Origin: Notolepis coatsorum
Lineage: Eukaryota > Chordata > Actinopteri > Aulopiformes > Paralepididae
Direction of reading: 5' to 3'
Assembly: GCA_963971535.1 (NCBI GenBank)
Contig: OZ020598.1
Coordinates: 89,480,985 to 89,544,984 of the forward strand
DNA length: 64,000 nt
A model generated the notes under the pieces. It had not been told where the DNA came from. It searched no databases and was given only the letters and a program-made list of their open reading frames with translations. A program made the position numbers and the translations under genes. Positions 45,570 through 55,793 of the stretch are shown here, piece by piece. How positions within the stretch are numbered: the stretch's first letter is position 1; each line of letters begins with the position of its first letter.

Positions 45570-45887
45570 TGACAACAGTTTTAACCTTTAAACACATTTC
45601 AAAACGTTTCATTACTGTGTGTCAAACCCCCCCATCGCTCTGCTCTCTGTCTTCTGTGCCCGCCGTATCAGCTTGTTGTGTCCTAGATCGGAATGTCAAC
45701 ACCCCGCTCGCTGGCAGTGTGCTGCTCCCACTGACTGCCAGCCACTAGACCGCTTCTTCCACCGTTCAAACCGCCACCACTGTCACCATGCACATTTCGA
45801 CCTCTCTGACCCGGGCCCCTTTAGATGCGGTCATCTCGCCCCAATCTATACCTCACATACATTGAAAACCACCACCGGTTTCTTTCA
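45570..45887 (-). repeat. 5' LTR of the non-coding retrotransposon
   Basis: On the minus strand it starts TGAAAGAAACC at 45887 and ends GTTGTCA at 45570, followed by the PBS-like TGGCAGCGG. A weak TATA-like GGTATAGATT lies about 35-45 nt from its start. Confidence 0.85.
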
Positions 45888-46249
45888 GGCTATACATTAT
45901 CCCGCTTATTACATGGCTAACTTACTAACAATATACCTAATTCATTTTACACCATCGACAAGACGAGATCAAATGCAGACGCAGTTGTTCTGTGGCTCTG
46001 TCAGCCCAAATAAAGTGATTATTATTATCGCCGGCAGCCGGCAGGTGTGTCTGATTGCACTGATGCAGTGTGTGTCAGTGGGCTTTATTGCTGCAGCTGC
46101 GAACAGCTGTCATTATTGCTCGGCAGAGGTCCGTTATCGAGTAATAACGGACCTCTGCCGAGCGCTATTGACCAATCACAATCAAGCATTTCGGCGAATG
46201 TTAAAACGCCATGTAATAAAATGTATGAATGTATGGCCTCTTAGGGCTG
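45888..46249. repeat. Spacer with perfect 20-bp hairpin
   Basis: GCTCGGCAGAGGTCCGTTAT (46118-46137) and its exact inverse (46144-46163) are separated by 6 bases. This looks like two inverted element termini brought together. The rest has no assigned feature. Confidence 0.75.
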
Positions 46250-47031
46250 TAAGATTACAAACATCACAAAACAAACTGGTCTATACTGCTTGACCTTACT
46301 CCTAAAACCCACCTCACCCCTGCCCATTTTGACAACTTAGGATGGCTTAGAGTAGACGACAGAGTACAGCAGCTTGCAATATTCCTGGTCTACAAGATAC
46401 ACTACAGCACTAAGATACCCATGTACATGTCGAAATACTTCCCAAATGTCAGTGAATTCCACGACCACAACACCAGAGGGAGTTCCACAAATCATGTTCA
46501 ACCCCGATTCGGCTCAAACAAGGGACTAAACACGTTTCGCAATTATGCCACAACAATGTGGAACGCCCTACCCACAGCCGTAAAATAATGTGAATCCCTA
46601 CCCTCCTTCAAAACCGCTCTCAAAAAGCACCTACGGCGTGGCTGCAATTCGAAACTGGCCCCGGTAAATGTCCAACCCCCCCCCCCTACCCAACCCCCTC
46701 CAATGTACAGTTTCTTCCCCCTCAAATGTATATATTTTTTGTGTGTACAGTTTCTTCCCCCTCGAATGTATATTTTTTTATGTTCTCCTTCTCTTAAACA
46801 GTACTGTATATTTGTATATCCTGTATGTCATAAATGTCTGGATGTAACTACTGTATATCTATGTCATGTATGTCATAAATGTCATGATGAATTGAAAATG
46901 GGGGACCCTGATATAAACAAGACAAAGTCTTTCTCTGGTCTGCATCCCCTTAACAATTGTTGTATTGAGTCGTACTGTATTGTACCCATTCTGCAATCTG
47001 TTAATAAAGTTTTCAATCAATCAATCAATGG
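46250..47031 (+). mobile_element. LINE copy: ORF2 C-terminus, 3'UTR and (TCAA)n tail
   Basis: The plus strand reads through ORF2 C-terminal sequence (LLDLTPKTHLTP..., then YKIHY...) with frameshifts, then a C-rich UTR, ATTGAAAATGGGGGACCCTG, GGTCTGCATCCCCTTAAC, TTCTGCAATCTGTTAATAAA and TTTTCAATCAATCAATC. It is the reference copy linking the many 3' stubs to a protein-coding LINE. It faces an inverted copy at 47165-48960. Confidence 0.85.
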
Positions 47032-47164
47032 AATGGAGCTGGGTTTTTTCCTTTGTGTTTTTTATTTTATATTATTTACTTATGTGTATGTTGACTTGTA
47101 CCGTATATTTGTTTAAATTGAATTATTATTGGTTATTTGTATTATTGTAATGAAACTGTACATT

Positions 47165-48960
47165 GTAGGAGGTTGGGTGGGTGGGGTGGGGTTGGGTTGG
47201 GTGGGTGGGTGGGGGCTGTACATTGGAGGTGGGGGGGGGGTTGGGTAGGGGGGACACACACATTTTACACTGTACATTGGAATACTGACAAAGCCTTACT
47301 TGGTCATTTACTGTACAACTAGGTTAGGACATTTGTAGGGGCCAGTTTCGAATTGCTGTCTCACGTAGGTGTTTTTTGAGAGTGTTTTTGAAAGTGGGTA
47401 GTGATTCACATTCCTTTACAGCTTTGGGTAGGGCGTTCCACATTGATGTGGCATAATTGCGAAACGTGTTTAGTCCCTTGTTTGAGCCGAATCTGGGTTT
47501 AACATGATTTCTGGAGCTCCCTCTGGTGTTGTGGTCGTGGTATTCACTGACCTTGGGAAGTATTTTGACATGTACATGGGTACCTTGGTGGTGTAGTGTA
47601 TCTTGTAGACCAGGCCCATTGCAAGTTGCTGTACTCTGTCGTCTACTCTAAGCCATCCTAGGTTGTCAAAGTGTGCAGGGGTGAGGTGGGTTCTAGGAGT
47701 AAGGTCAAGCAGTAGTCTGACCAGTTTGTTTTGTGATGTTTGTAATCTTGTTTTTAGCGCCTTTGAGGTGCTTTGGTACCATGAGGTGCAAGCATAGTCG
47801 TAGTACCCTTGAATGAGTGCTCCTGCTAGAGTCTTCAGGGTATTCTTGTTTACCAGGGAGGAGATCCGGTACAGGAATCTAGTTCGTTGGTTGACTTTTT
47901 TGATTACATTGGATGCCATTTTGTCACAGGAAAGATTTGCCTCTAGGATGGAACCAAGGTATGAAATTTGAAGTTAGTGCTGTCAATCGATTAAAATATT
48001 TAATCTGATTAAACGTATGATTGTCCATAGTTAACTCGCGATTAATCGCAAATTAATCACATTTTTATTTATTTTTTATCTACCTTAAACAGATATTTTT
48101 CAAGTTCCAAGTTTTAATACTCTTATGACATGAGTCAACAAATGCTTGCTTTATGCAGCCATTTAACACAAAAGGATGACCCTCATGCATTGCAAATTTG
48201 CATCAAATTCAAAACAGAGGGATGCACAAAATAACTTAAAAGAAAATAATAATTTAAAACAATGAATAAAGTGTGCATGAAATAATAGGGGAAAGAAAAC
48301 GTTGGGAACTTGTTACATTCACCCACACAAGGGCTGAGTAATCACACCCCCCCCCCCTCTCTCTCTCTCACACACACTCTCCCAACTCTCTTTCTCTCTT
48401 GCCCCTTCCTCATCTCTCTCACCCCCCTCTCTCTATATATATATCTCACACACACACACACACACACACTTCAGAAACAAACATAGTATCAATGAGAGCA
48501 TCAATAATACACCTGAGTGAAGTCTAGTTAAAAAAAAAAAAAAAATCTAAAAGTTAATCGTGAGTTAAAAAAATAGTGGCGTTAATAGAATCGGGCGATA
48601 ACGCGTTAATACCGCGTTAACTTTGACAGCCTTTAATTTCATCTTTCCTTGTGACAATATTGTCACCCACTGTAACTGAGAAGCCGTCGGTCTTGCTGAG
48701 TTTGTTATTTGAACCGAAGAGAATGGACTCTGTTTTACCCAGGTGTAATGATAGTTTGTTATCAGCGAGCCAGGTGCAGATTCTGCCTAGTTCCGAGCTG
48801 AGGGTTTTTTCAACCTGTAACTTGTTCTTGTCAGAGACCAGCAGGGCTGAGTCGTCCGCGAACAGGAATAAGTTGCAGTCACAAGCTGACGACATGACAT
48901 TTGCATAAATTAGGAACAGTAGCGGTCCTAGTATGCTTCCTTGTGGAACCCCACAGCTCA
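47165..48960 (-). pseudogene. LINE ORF2 (RT) and 3'UTR copy, split by a DNA element
   Basis: The minus strand from 48961 carries the RT motifs CGVPQGSILGPLLFLIY and LFLFADDSALLV, then LHLGKTESILFGSNNK. After the insertion at 47975-48632 the frame resumes at about 47974 (...YLGSILEANLS) and continues DKMASNVIKKVNQRTRFLYR ... LVYKIHYTTKVPMYMSKYF. The 3'UTR follows down to about 47165, with the tail missing. The upstream part of RT and the endonuclease are absent. It is a fish I/Jockey-like non-LTR family. Confidence 0.82.
47975..48632. mobile_element. DNA MITE (GCTGTCAA ends) inside the LINE
   Basis: The ends GCTGTCAATCGATTAA and ...GTTAACTTTGACAGC are inverted. The LINE frame is interrupted exactly between them and resumes on the other side. 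Flanking bases ACTAACT and ATTAAAG (minus strand) are only a weak match for an 8-bp duplication. It contains CT/CA microsatellites (48351-48470). A single end of the same family is at 5624. Confidence 0.8.
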
Positions 48961-49254
48961 CTGGGAGGGGGGGGGGATAGGGTACCGTTTACCTCCACCA
49001 TCTGTTCTCTCCCCTCCAGGTAGGATTGCATCCAGCTCACTGATCAAAACAGTGTGTGTGTGTATGCCTGACCTGTATGCACGTGTGTGCGCGTGTACGT
49101 GTGTGTATGTCCCAGTGTGTGTAAGCGATGAGTAAGAGATGGGAGAATGGATTGAGTGGGGAGCACAGTGAAAATTGTTCATGAGAGTGACACTGAACAT
49201 TCTGTAGATCTGTCGATTGAATGTGAAACCTCATGAAAATAAAAAGATTTAAAA

Positions 49255-50155
49255 CATAAATACATTGACTATCCTACAAAAAAGAGCAATAAGAGTAATA
49301 AACAATGCAGGATATCGGGACCACACACACACACACACTGTTTCTACAATCACACATTTTGAAGTTCATAGTAAACTTTAAAACTCTGCAAGTTATGTAC
49401 AAAGCAAGAATTAATCAATTACCGGTAAATGTAAGAAGCTAATTTCTGGATAAAGAGGGGGGATACAACCTCAGAGGACCATTGAACTTCAAAAAACCTG
49501 TGATGAAAACCAACCTGAAAATAATGTGTATCTCCTCTTACGGAGCCACCCTGTGGAATGGGCTAGACGCTAGAGGATGAACTAAAATATTGTGAAAACA
49601 TAAATCAATTCAAATCTAGACTAAAAAAAAAATCTATTTTTGATAGGTACAGAAGGGAAGAAGAGCTTTAATTGCATATTAATAACAAAAAAAATACATA
49701 TGATACTGTATTGTACGTTATATCATATTACATTATATAATCATATTATAATTAATTTGTATATTATATTGAACTATATTTGCAGTATGTACTATTATGG
49801 TACTATATTATATTGTATATCATGTACTATATATCTCATATCACATTATATATGTGTTGTATACACTATTATGTACTATATACTATTATATACTGCAGGT
49901 ATACTATACTGTAATGTGTACTATATGTGTGTACTGTAATGTGTACTATATGTACTATGTATGTATGTAAATAAAAAAATAAAAAAAATAAAAAAAAATA
50001 AAAAACGAAACGTAATTCTTCAGGGGTAGGGCCAGACAAGTCTAGTGCTTATCCCTAGCCCTTTTCGGACAATTGGACAATGCTGCAATAGCAGCTGGTA
50101 AAACTTTGGCGATTTATGTGTCCAAAGCCCGAAATAAAAAATAACTGAACTGAAC
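49255..50155 (+). pseudogene. Another LINE: ORF2 C-terminus and 3'UTR
   Basis: The plus-strand frames read LQKRAIRVINNAGYRDH, HILKFIVNFKTLQVMYKARI, GGYNLRGPLNFKKPVMKTNL and SSYGATLWNGLD, with stops and a shift. This is the usual end of a fish non-LTR ORF2 different from the two other families here. It is followed by a very AT-rich UTR and a conserved-looking end (GGGTAGGGCCAGACAAG, ...AATAAAAAATAACTGAACTG) with a short CTGAA repeat tail. Confidence 0.72.
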
Positions 50156-50499
50156 CATATAGTCTTTTTATTTAACATATGCTGCTAGGCTATGTATTTT
50201 AGTTTTGTTTCCCTAGCTCTCCCCCATTGTTTCTGCTCGCCATCCTTGTTGGTGTCATTCTGAGGTGTATTCCTCTGTTTAGATCTTCATGAGTTTGAGG
50301 GTTAAGGTCAGGTGGTGTTCTTCCACTGTGGGCGGTTGAAGAATACCCCGTTTTTATAGTTATATATAATAGTGAAGACGTGTATTGTGATTTTGGTTAC
50401 CGATATACAAATACATTTGACGTGAAATGCAACTTAGTTTAATTCTGGCGTGGCTGTGTAACTCTTATGTCTGGCTGATAAAGCTGGGAACGAGGTTAT
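50156..50499. other. Spacer upstream of paip2
   Basis: No element ends or coding exon are recognised. It probably belongs to the distal 5' flank of paip2. Confidence 0.35.
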
Positions 50500-50736
50500 A
50501 GTAGGGAAGACAAGAAGAAACACAGAGCTCATTGGCGGGCTTCGAGGGGGCGGGACGCAAGTGTGACGGCAACAAAGTTAGATGTATCCAATCACAGGCG
50601 GGCCTATTTGGACGTTATGCATGTAAACAAACAGACCCAACGCGCGCGCGGCCATTCTACTTACTTGCACGGAGGAGACTTCAACAAAGAGTTTGACGTT
50701 TCAAGGTCTTGTAACAGCTGTGGTTTGTGTGTCAGG
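50500..50736 (+). promoter_or_regulatory. paip2: Probable paip2 promoter and non-coding exon 1
   Basis: The stretch is locally rich in CpG and has a GC box (GGGGGCGGGAC near 50547), a CCAAT box (TATCCAATCACAGG near 50586) and a CGCGCGCGCGGCCATT block near 50641. There is no TATA box, as expected for a housekeeping gene. A donor-like GTGTCAG|GTATAT at about 50736/50737 would end an untranslated first exon, joined to the acceptor at 51037-51038 over a 302-bp intron. The transcription start is not determined. Confidence 0.55.
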
Positions 50737-51038
50737 TATATTATTTAAATATATAACATCGGCATTTATTTTGTTCTCGTACTAAAGTCAAAAGTACGCC
50801 CACAATATATCTCATTTGGAAGATTTTTGACGAGTCTGTAGCCTCAAAAAAGAGCAGGGCCAGCTAGCCATTAGCTGGGCTTTTGTCTGTTAGCTAGCAG
50901 CCACAGTGACTAATGTTGATCAAACAGTTGCAAGTCAACAGTCGCTCGCGAACGAAATGTCGTTTGTCTCGCCTGTCTAACCACACTGTAAGCCATAGCC
51001 ACCTGACACCGCGTGTTTTCTGTTTTCTATCATTTCAG

Positions 51039-51212
51039 AAAAGGTTGCTGTTGAATAAAATGAAAGACCCAAGTCGTATCAGCAGCAGCAGCGCCCCAAA
51101 CATGACCATCATCAGCAACGACGTCATCCTGAACAACCAGTTCAACTTGGAGCAGGACAACCCTTTCGCTGAGTACATGTGGATGGAAAACGAGGAGGAA
51201 TTCAACAGACAG
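51039..51212 (+). CDS. paip2: PAIP2, first coding exon (residues 1-51)
   Basis: PAIP2 is a cytoplasmic translational repressor that binds poly(A)-binding protein and displaces it from poly(A) and eIF4G. The exon begins after TTCTATCATTTCAG (acceptor at 51037-51038), has a 21-nt leader, ATG at 51060 with A at -3, and ends CAG|GTGATT at 51212. The 51 codons start MKDPSR and contain [18 protein letters not shown] (34-51), the most conserved part of the family and the start of the acidic PABP-binding region (PAM1). The Ser run at 8-11 and the following Met/Ile-rich linker are the variable part. MKDPSR fits PAIP2 better than PAIP2B. Confidence 0.93.
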
Positions 51213-51297
51213 GTGATTGTTTCTAGTTTGGGCTCTGAAGCCATTTTGCTGGATATGTAACACCTCTTCACAAACATAGTTTAACTGTACTAAGTGA

Positions 51298-51455
51298 CGT
51301 TACACCACCCGTGACCCGCCTACCCAACCCCACCCTCCAACCCCCTCCCCCCCCACCCTCCAACCCCTCCCCCCCCACCCTCCAACCCCTCCCCCCCCAC
51401 CCTCCAACCCCCTCCTCACCCTCCAACCCCCTCCTCACCCTCCAACCCCCTCCTC
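51298..51455. repeat. C-rich (CCCTCCAACCCC)n tract next to the paip2 donor
   Basis: Tandem CACCCTCCAACCCC units with C runs, starting about 85 bp after the exon. The transcribed strand's complement has runs of three or more G at short spacing, so G-quadruplex or i-motif formation is possible. Confidence 0.85.
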
Positions 51456-51532
51456 TTCTAGAATAGATGACCTCCGTTGAAACTTCACTGAGACTAAACA
51501 CAGTCTATTTGTGAGCTCCCGCACAGACGTGA

Positions 51533-51600
51533 TAATAATAATAATAGCTTCATTTTATATAGCACCTTTCAAGAGACCCAAGGTCGCTTTACACAGGGGG
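51533..51600 (-). mobile_element. (AAT)n-tailed old retroposon end
   Basis: AATAATAATAATAG, then TTATATAGCACCTTTCAAGA and CCAAGGTCGCTTTACA. The same neighbour sequence follows the (TAA)n at 41118-41265. Read on the minus strand this is a 3' end with a (TTA)n tail. Confidence 0.55.
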
Positions 51601-52487
51601 GAAAAACAACAAAGTAACAAACATAGTGGACAGACACAACATATAAATATGATGATGGAATTCAAGTTCGCGTTTTTATTGATCACATAGGCAGGCTATA
51701 GATGGCGTAGGCTACATGGCAGTGAGATTCATTGTTCTTGTATGCTCTCGTATTATTGTTATAGTATATGCTATTGTCAAGAAGGAAGTACATTCTTTTC
51801 AATCGTGGCTTTAATTCGTATAGCCGAGACGCAGTCTCCTATCAGCTTCATTAATCCCGACCCATCTCAGCCACAGCATAACTGAGACCGGCTATGGAAA
51901 CAAATCATAAATGGACTACTGTAAATAAAATAGCCTATAACATTATAAAGGATAGGCTATAGCAGGGGTTCCCTTTCTTCCCCGAGCCCCACGATTCCTT
52001 GGAGACATAGGAATATGATATAGGCTATACATGGATCCGTCAGCGAGGAGATTTAGCCATTTGAGAATAGGCTATTATGGCCAAACGAGGGCCTATAGCC
52101 TATAAATATTATTAAATGTTTTCATAAGCATAAAGATACAAGGACAACAGTTATATTAACGATCAAGTTAGTTTACTGTATGCAGGCTTCGCGGGGCTCC
52201 GTGTGACATGTCTGTGCCATGCTGCGTTATGCGCAAATTACTGTTGCATAATGTAGGCTATGCATATATAATTTATATAGGCTATACCTAATACCGACAT
52301 CAAAATAGATTGTATGCCTCTACAAATCATATTAAACCATGCAGGTAGAACATTTACGGAAAATCCGTCGCGATTTGGAATCAAATTGACGGAGAACTTT
52401 AATCCCTGGGTATTAATCGAATGAAACGAAAAAAGGCAGTCATATTCCAGCATGGTTATTAATAACACCAACGGCAAACAGTGGTTA
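51601..52487. other. paip2 intron, unassigned AT-rich
   Basis: Many TAGGCTATA-type short repeats but no recognisable element end or exon. Confidence 0.35.
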
Positions 52488-52513
52488 TTAACACTTTCAG
52501 TGCCGGCCTCAGT
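52488..52513 (+). mobile_element. Left end of a piggyBac-like element cut by gap
   Basis: TTAACACTTTCAGTGCCGGCC matches the TTAACACTTT ends of the other copies. The rest is in the N gap. The right end was not identified. Confidence 0.55.
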
Positions 52514-52713
52514 NNNNNNNNNNNNNNNNNNNNNNNNNNNNNNNNNNNNNNNNNNNNNNNNNNNNNNNNNNNNNNNNNNNNNNNNNNNNNNNNNNNNNNN
52601 NNNNNNNNNNNNNNNNNNNNNNNNNNNNNNNNNNNNNNNNNNNNNNNNNNNNNNNNNNNNNNNNNNNNNNNNNNNNNNNNNNNNNNNNNNNNNNNNNNNN
52701 NNNNNNNNNNNNN
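52514..52713. other. Assembly gap (200 N)
   Basis: Exactly 200 N, probably of arbitrary length, so the paip2 intron length is not reliable. Confidence 0.98.
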
Positions 52714-53127
52714 ACCCAAAAAGTATGTAAGCTTTTTTTTTTCTTTATCTGAATGTCCGTGAATGTCCTCACGCAGGAGAAAGTTGGGGGGTCCGCGCGC
52801 GGCGCGAGTCTAGAGTAGAGAGAGAGAGAGAGGAAGAGAGAGACTGCGTCTAGAGAGGAGAGAGAGAGGGAGGAAGAGAGAGACTGTCCGCGTGCGGCGC
52901 CAGTCTAGAGAGGACTCAGAGGAGTAGGCTACTTTGCTTCCTGGATTAGGTACTATAGTTCGATTGAAACGAACCGAGTCCCAACTTTTCAAGAGGACAT
53001 GGTTCGGTTGTTTGGTCCTCATTATAGTTCGGTTTGCGTTCACACCTGTACAAACCAAACGGACTATCGATCTAAAGGGACCATGGTCCACTTAAAGGGA
53101 CCATGGTCCACTTAAAGTGGACCAAAC
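52714..53127. other. Spacer with AG repeats and a DNA-element remnant
   Basis: GA-rich repeats lie at 52817-52885. Around 52940-53150, GAACCGAGTCCC..., TTCACACCTGTACAAACC and ...GGTGTGAACGCGCCCTA look like one end of a decayed hAT-type element. The block AAAGGGACCATGGTCCACTT is tandemly repeated (53076, 53095). Confidence 0.5.
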
Positions 53128-53340
53128 AGAGTAGGTGTGAACGCGCCCTAAGAGAGGTAGTGTGAGAGTCCGCGCTGCCAGCTGAAAAGAAGTGGTGGGC
53201 TGGGTACACATGTGTCAAAGGAAGCATGTGATAGTCTCCGCCCTCCCAGACCGACGGTAGGGGGTAGAGTGCGCAACAACCAGGAAGGGGATTGGGAATT
53301 GGCATAACGACTAACGGAAAAAGGAGGAACAAAATATAAT
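53128..53340 (+). mobile_element. SINE 3' half, plus orientation
   Basis: AGCTGAAAAGAAGTGGTGGG, CATGTGATAGTCTCCGCCCTC and AATTGGCATAACGACTAA match the reverse complement of 24041-24200. The tRNA-like head is missing. It is the only copy of the family in plus orientation. Confidence 0.75.
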
Positions 53341-53358
53341 TTAAAGAAATATATATAT

Positions 53359-53470
53359 ATAAAACAATGCATTTAAAAAAAAAATGTACAGATGTGTTCA
53401 ATAGACTCACTTTACATTGTGTAAAGTTGCCCAAATAGTGCTAGGAATAGCAATGCATGTCCCCTTTAAG
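53359..53470. mobile_element. Partial TTAA-MITE related to 8619-9049
   Basis: AATAGACTCA, GTGTAAAGTTGCCCAAATAG and GCATGTCCCCTTTAA match the right half of the MITE at 8619-9049. Only one end is present. Confidence 0.6.
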
Positions 53471-54624
53471 TAATCCTGCACCGGAGCCGGTTCAAGTTTA
53501 TCTATCTGTTGCTATAGTGGTTTAGCCAAACTTACTTCGTGGAACCAAAAAGCCTGACTTATATCAATTTATCCTGAAAATGATCTGGCTAACTCAGTTA
53601 GCCACGTTCGAGGAACAGGGCCCTGGCATCAGAATGCGTCTCAACATGCGTCTTGTGTGACCACTTGTGATCAGATGTCTCTTCCCCACTCAATAATGCA
53701 AATAAATGACACAGGCCTACATCTACATGACTAAATTCTTATGCAAATTAGATGATATAATGAAGCTCATGCAGTGTTTCCATTGCCATTTATAATGTTC
53801 CTGTGAAATCCCTTAATTTAGAGACTACACAACTTTTCAAATGCCTCCATAGTGAAAACGAAGGTGCATCAAAATAAAGAACCCGCTGGCCAGTTGTGAT
53901 TTCATTATGTGTACTGCTATCTTGATGCCCCCCTCTCTCTCATTCTGCCATCAACTACCTTCCGGTCCTTCCCGTTTGAAGTTGGATAAAAGCGTCAGCT
54001 AAATGACAAAATGTAAATGTAAGTTAATAAAGAGGATTAAGATTAAGTTGAAACATTTACCTTTTTATTGGTTGTAACAGTAAGAATTAAATAATGTACC
54101 TCTGTCTAAGATTATGAAACTACATAATATGGGTTGGCTGTAATACTAATAGTATTAATCTTCAATCGGCTACAATGGGGTAAAATAACAGGTGGAACCT
54201 CACTCCCCAGGTAGTAGGATGAGCAGTGAGTGGCTCCAAATGATGATCAGGCCTATCGTAAAATCACATGGCACTTTCCTTTTGTATCCATTCCATACTC
54301 CCAATTGCCACTCAATATGAACTCGAGCGTCCTTCACAACCTTCTCACAGCTATTCAGTTGTGCTCATAGGGATGAGCTTTGACTTTATTCATTTGGCCA
54401 GCCAAGCTGCGTTTTTGAATAGAAAGTGTACCTGCCAAAGTATCTAGTAGACAAACATTACTATTTACCATGCTGTGGCCGGTGTTAACTTCCCACCCAC
54501 ACTGTTTCACACAGAATTACTTTAAGGGGGAGCGGTTCTGTCGTAGATGGCACAGAGTTTACCAAGAGAACTTAGCAGCTTGTGGTGCAGTTCATTCTCA
54601 AGCTGGCAGGGTGCTAGGGTTCTT
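53471..54624. other. paip2 intron, mostly unassigned
   Basis: At 53965-54020 there is an L2-like 3' tail in plus orientation (TTGGATAAAAGCGTCAGCTA, AATGTAAATGTAA). The remainder has no recognised exon or element end. Confidence 0.4.
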
Positions 54625-55095
54625 CGTTCAGATAGGAAGTAGCCCTGTATGTTACTGTACGTTCAGATAGGAAGTATGTTCAGATAGGAAGTAACCCTGT
54701 TACTGTACATTCAGATAGGAAGTACGTTCAGATAGGAAGTAACCCTGTATGTTACTGTACGTTCAGATAGGAAGTACGTTCAGATAGGAAGTAACCCTGT
54801 ATGTTACTGTACATTCAGATAGGAAGTACGTTCAGATAGGAAGTAACCCTGTATGTTACTGTACGTTCAGATAGGAAGTACGTTCAGATAGGAAGTAACC
54901 CTGTTACTGTACGTTCAGATAGGAAGTAACCCTGTATGTTACAGTACGTTGAGATAGGAAGTACGTTCAGAAAGGAAGTAACCCTGTATGTTACAGTACG
55001 TTGAGATAGGAAGTACGTTCAGAAAGGAAGTAACCCTGTATGTTACTGTACGTTCAGATAGGAAGTAACCCTGTCTGTTACTGTACGTTCAGATA
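54625..55095 (+). repeat. Minisatellite based on GTTCAGATAGGAAGTA
   Basis: GTTCAGATAGGAAGTA occurs about 18 times with small variations. It alternates between a short form (unit of about 17 bp) and a long form (about 34 bp, with ACCCTGTATGTTACTGTAC). The array has a higher-order unit of about 52 bp. It is in the paip2 intron and not related to any repeat elsewhere in the window. Confidence 0.93.
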
Positions 55096-55327
55096 CAACG
55101 CAAAGTGAAATATTGTCTCACTGTACTCATGTCAGTATGACAAGTTGATAACTAGCAAAACCGGCGTGAAGACATGCAAATGTGTTTGGTCTCAAATGTA
55201 ACCTAAATATTTTCAACTGCCTACGAAGCTGCGTCTGTTCACCTCCATTCGCTTCTTTCAATTGTGTTTCATTTTTTTTTGAAATCCTCTACATTTTGTT
55301 TTGGATGTACCTTAGTATATGTTCTTT

Positions 55328-55793
55328 TTTTTATCCACTTTTTCTCCTTATTTTCAATTTTTCTCCCATCCCAATTTTGTGTATCCAATTCTCCCCTCCC
55401 CTGTCTTGAACGTTGCTCGACTATGCCCCCCACTGGTCGGTTGTAGAGAGGATAGAAGCCTTGCATCACGTGTTCCCTCCGGCACACAAGGAGGCAGCCT
55501 GTCGCATCTTTTCGCCTGCCAGCGCGGACTCTCATTGGCGAGGTGTAACGCATGGGAGGCTCACACTACCCTCACCACTTCCTGTCTCTGCTGTGCAGGC
55601 GTCTCCCAACCGACCTGTAGGGGTCGCTGTCCACAACGTCTAATCCCCACCCATCGACTTCCACCCGCTGACGCTGCCAAATGAGCCAGTATGACGGCCG
55701 GCCCAAGCCGAAGGCAATGCTGAGACTGGGATTCGATACTGGAGTCTCTTGCATTGGTGACGAGCACAATCTCCGCTACGCCACCCAGCCGCC
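55328..55793 (-). mobile_element. tRNA-derived SINE, about 466 bp
   Basis: Minus-strand head GGCGGCTGGGTGGCGTAGCG, box B-like GTATCGAATCCCAG, and an A-rich tail at the left. ATGTTCTT occurs on both sides (55319 and about 55804), a weak sign of a TSD. Same family and orientation as 21003, 24041 and 41530. Confidence 0.8.

Larger units (their letters stand above)
41946..45887 (-). mobile_element. Non-coding LTR retrotransposon (LARD-like)
   Basis: Direct repeats 41946-42262 and 45570-45887 (317-318 bp, about 9 differences) flank a 3.3-kb interior. On the minus strand each LTR starts TGAAAGAAACCGG and ends CTGTTGTCA (5' copy) or CTGTTGTA (3' copy). A polypurine tract AAAGGGGGGAA (42273-42263) lies directly before the 3' LTR. 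TGGCAGCGGCACATGAC directly follows the 5' LTR at the primer-binding position. The sense strand has no long frame and no gag, protease, RT or integrase motif. A target duplication is not seen, and the left flank is a SINE head. Confidence 0.8.

Noticed and set aside
45619-46293. 224-residue frame beginning in the LTR
   Set aside because: The same LTR gives a similar short frame at 41994. It runs antisense through the LTR into unrelated repeats.
54625-55095. CRISPR-like regular repeat array
   Set aside because: The spacers are not unique. Repeat and spacer are both part of a two-form minisatellite, and the genome is eukaryotic.
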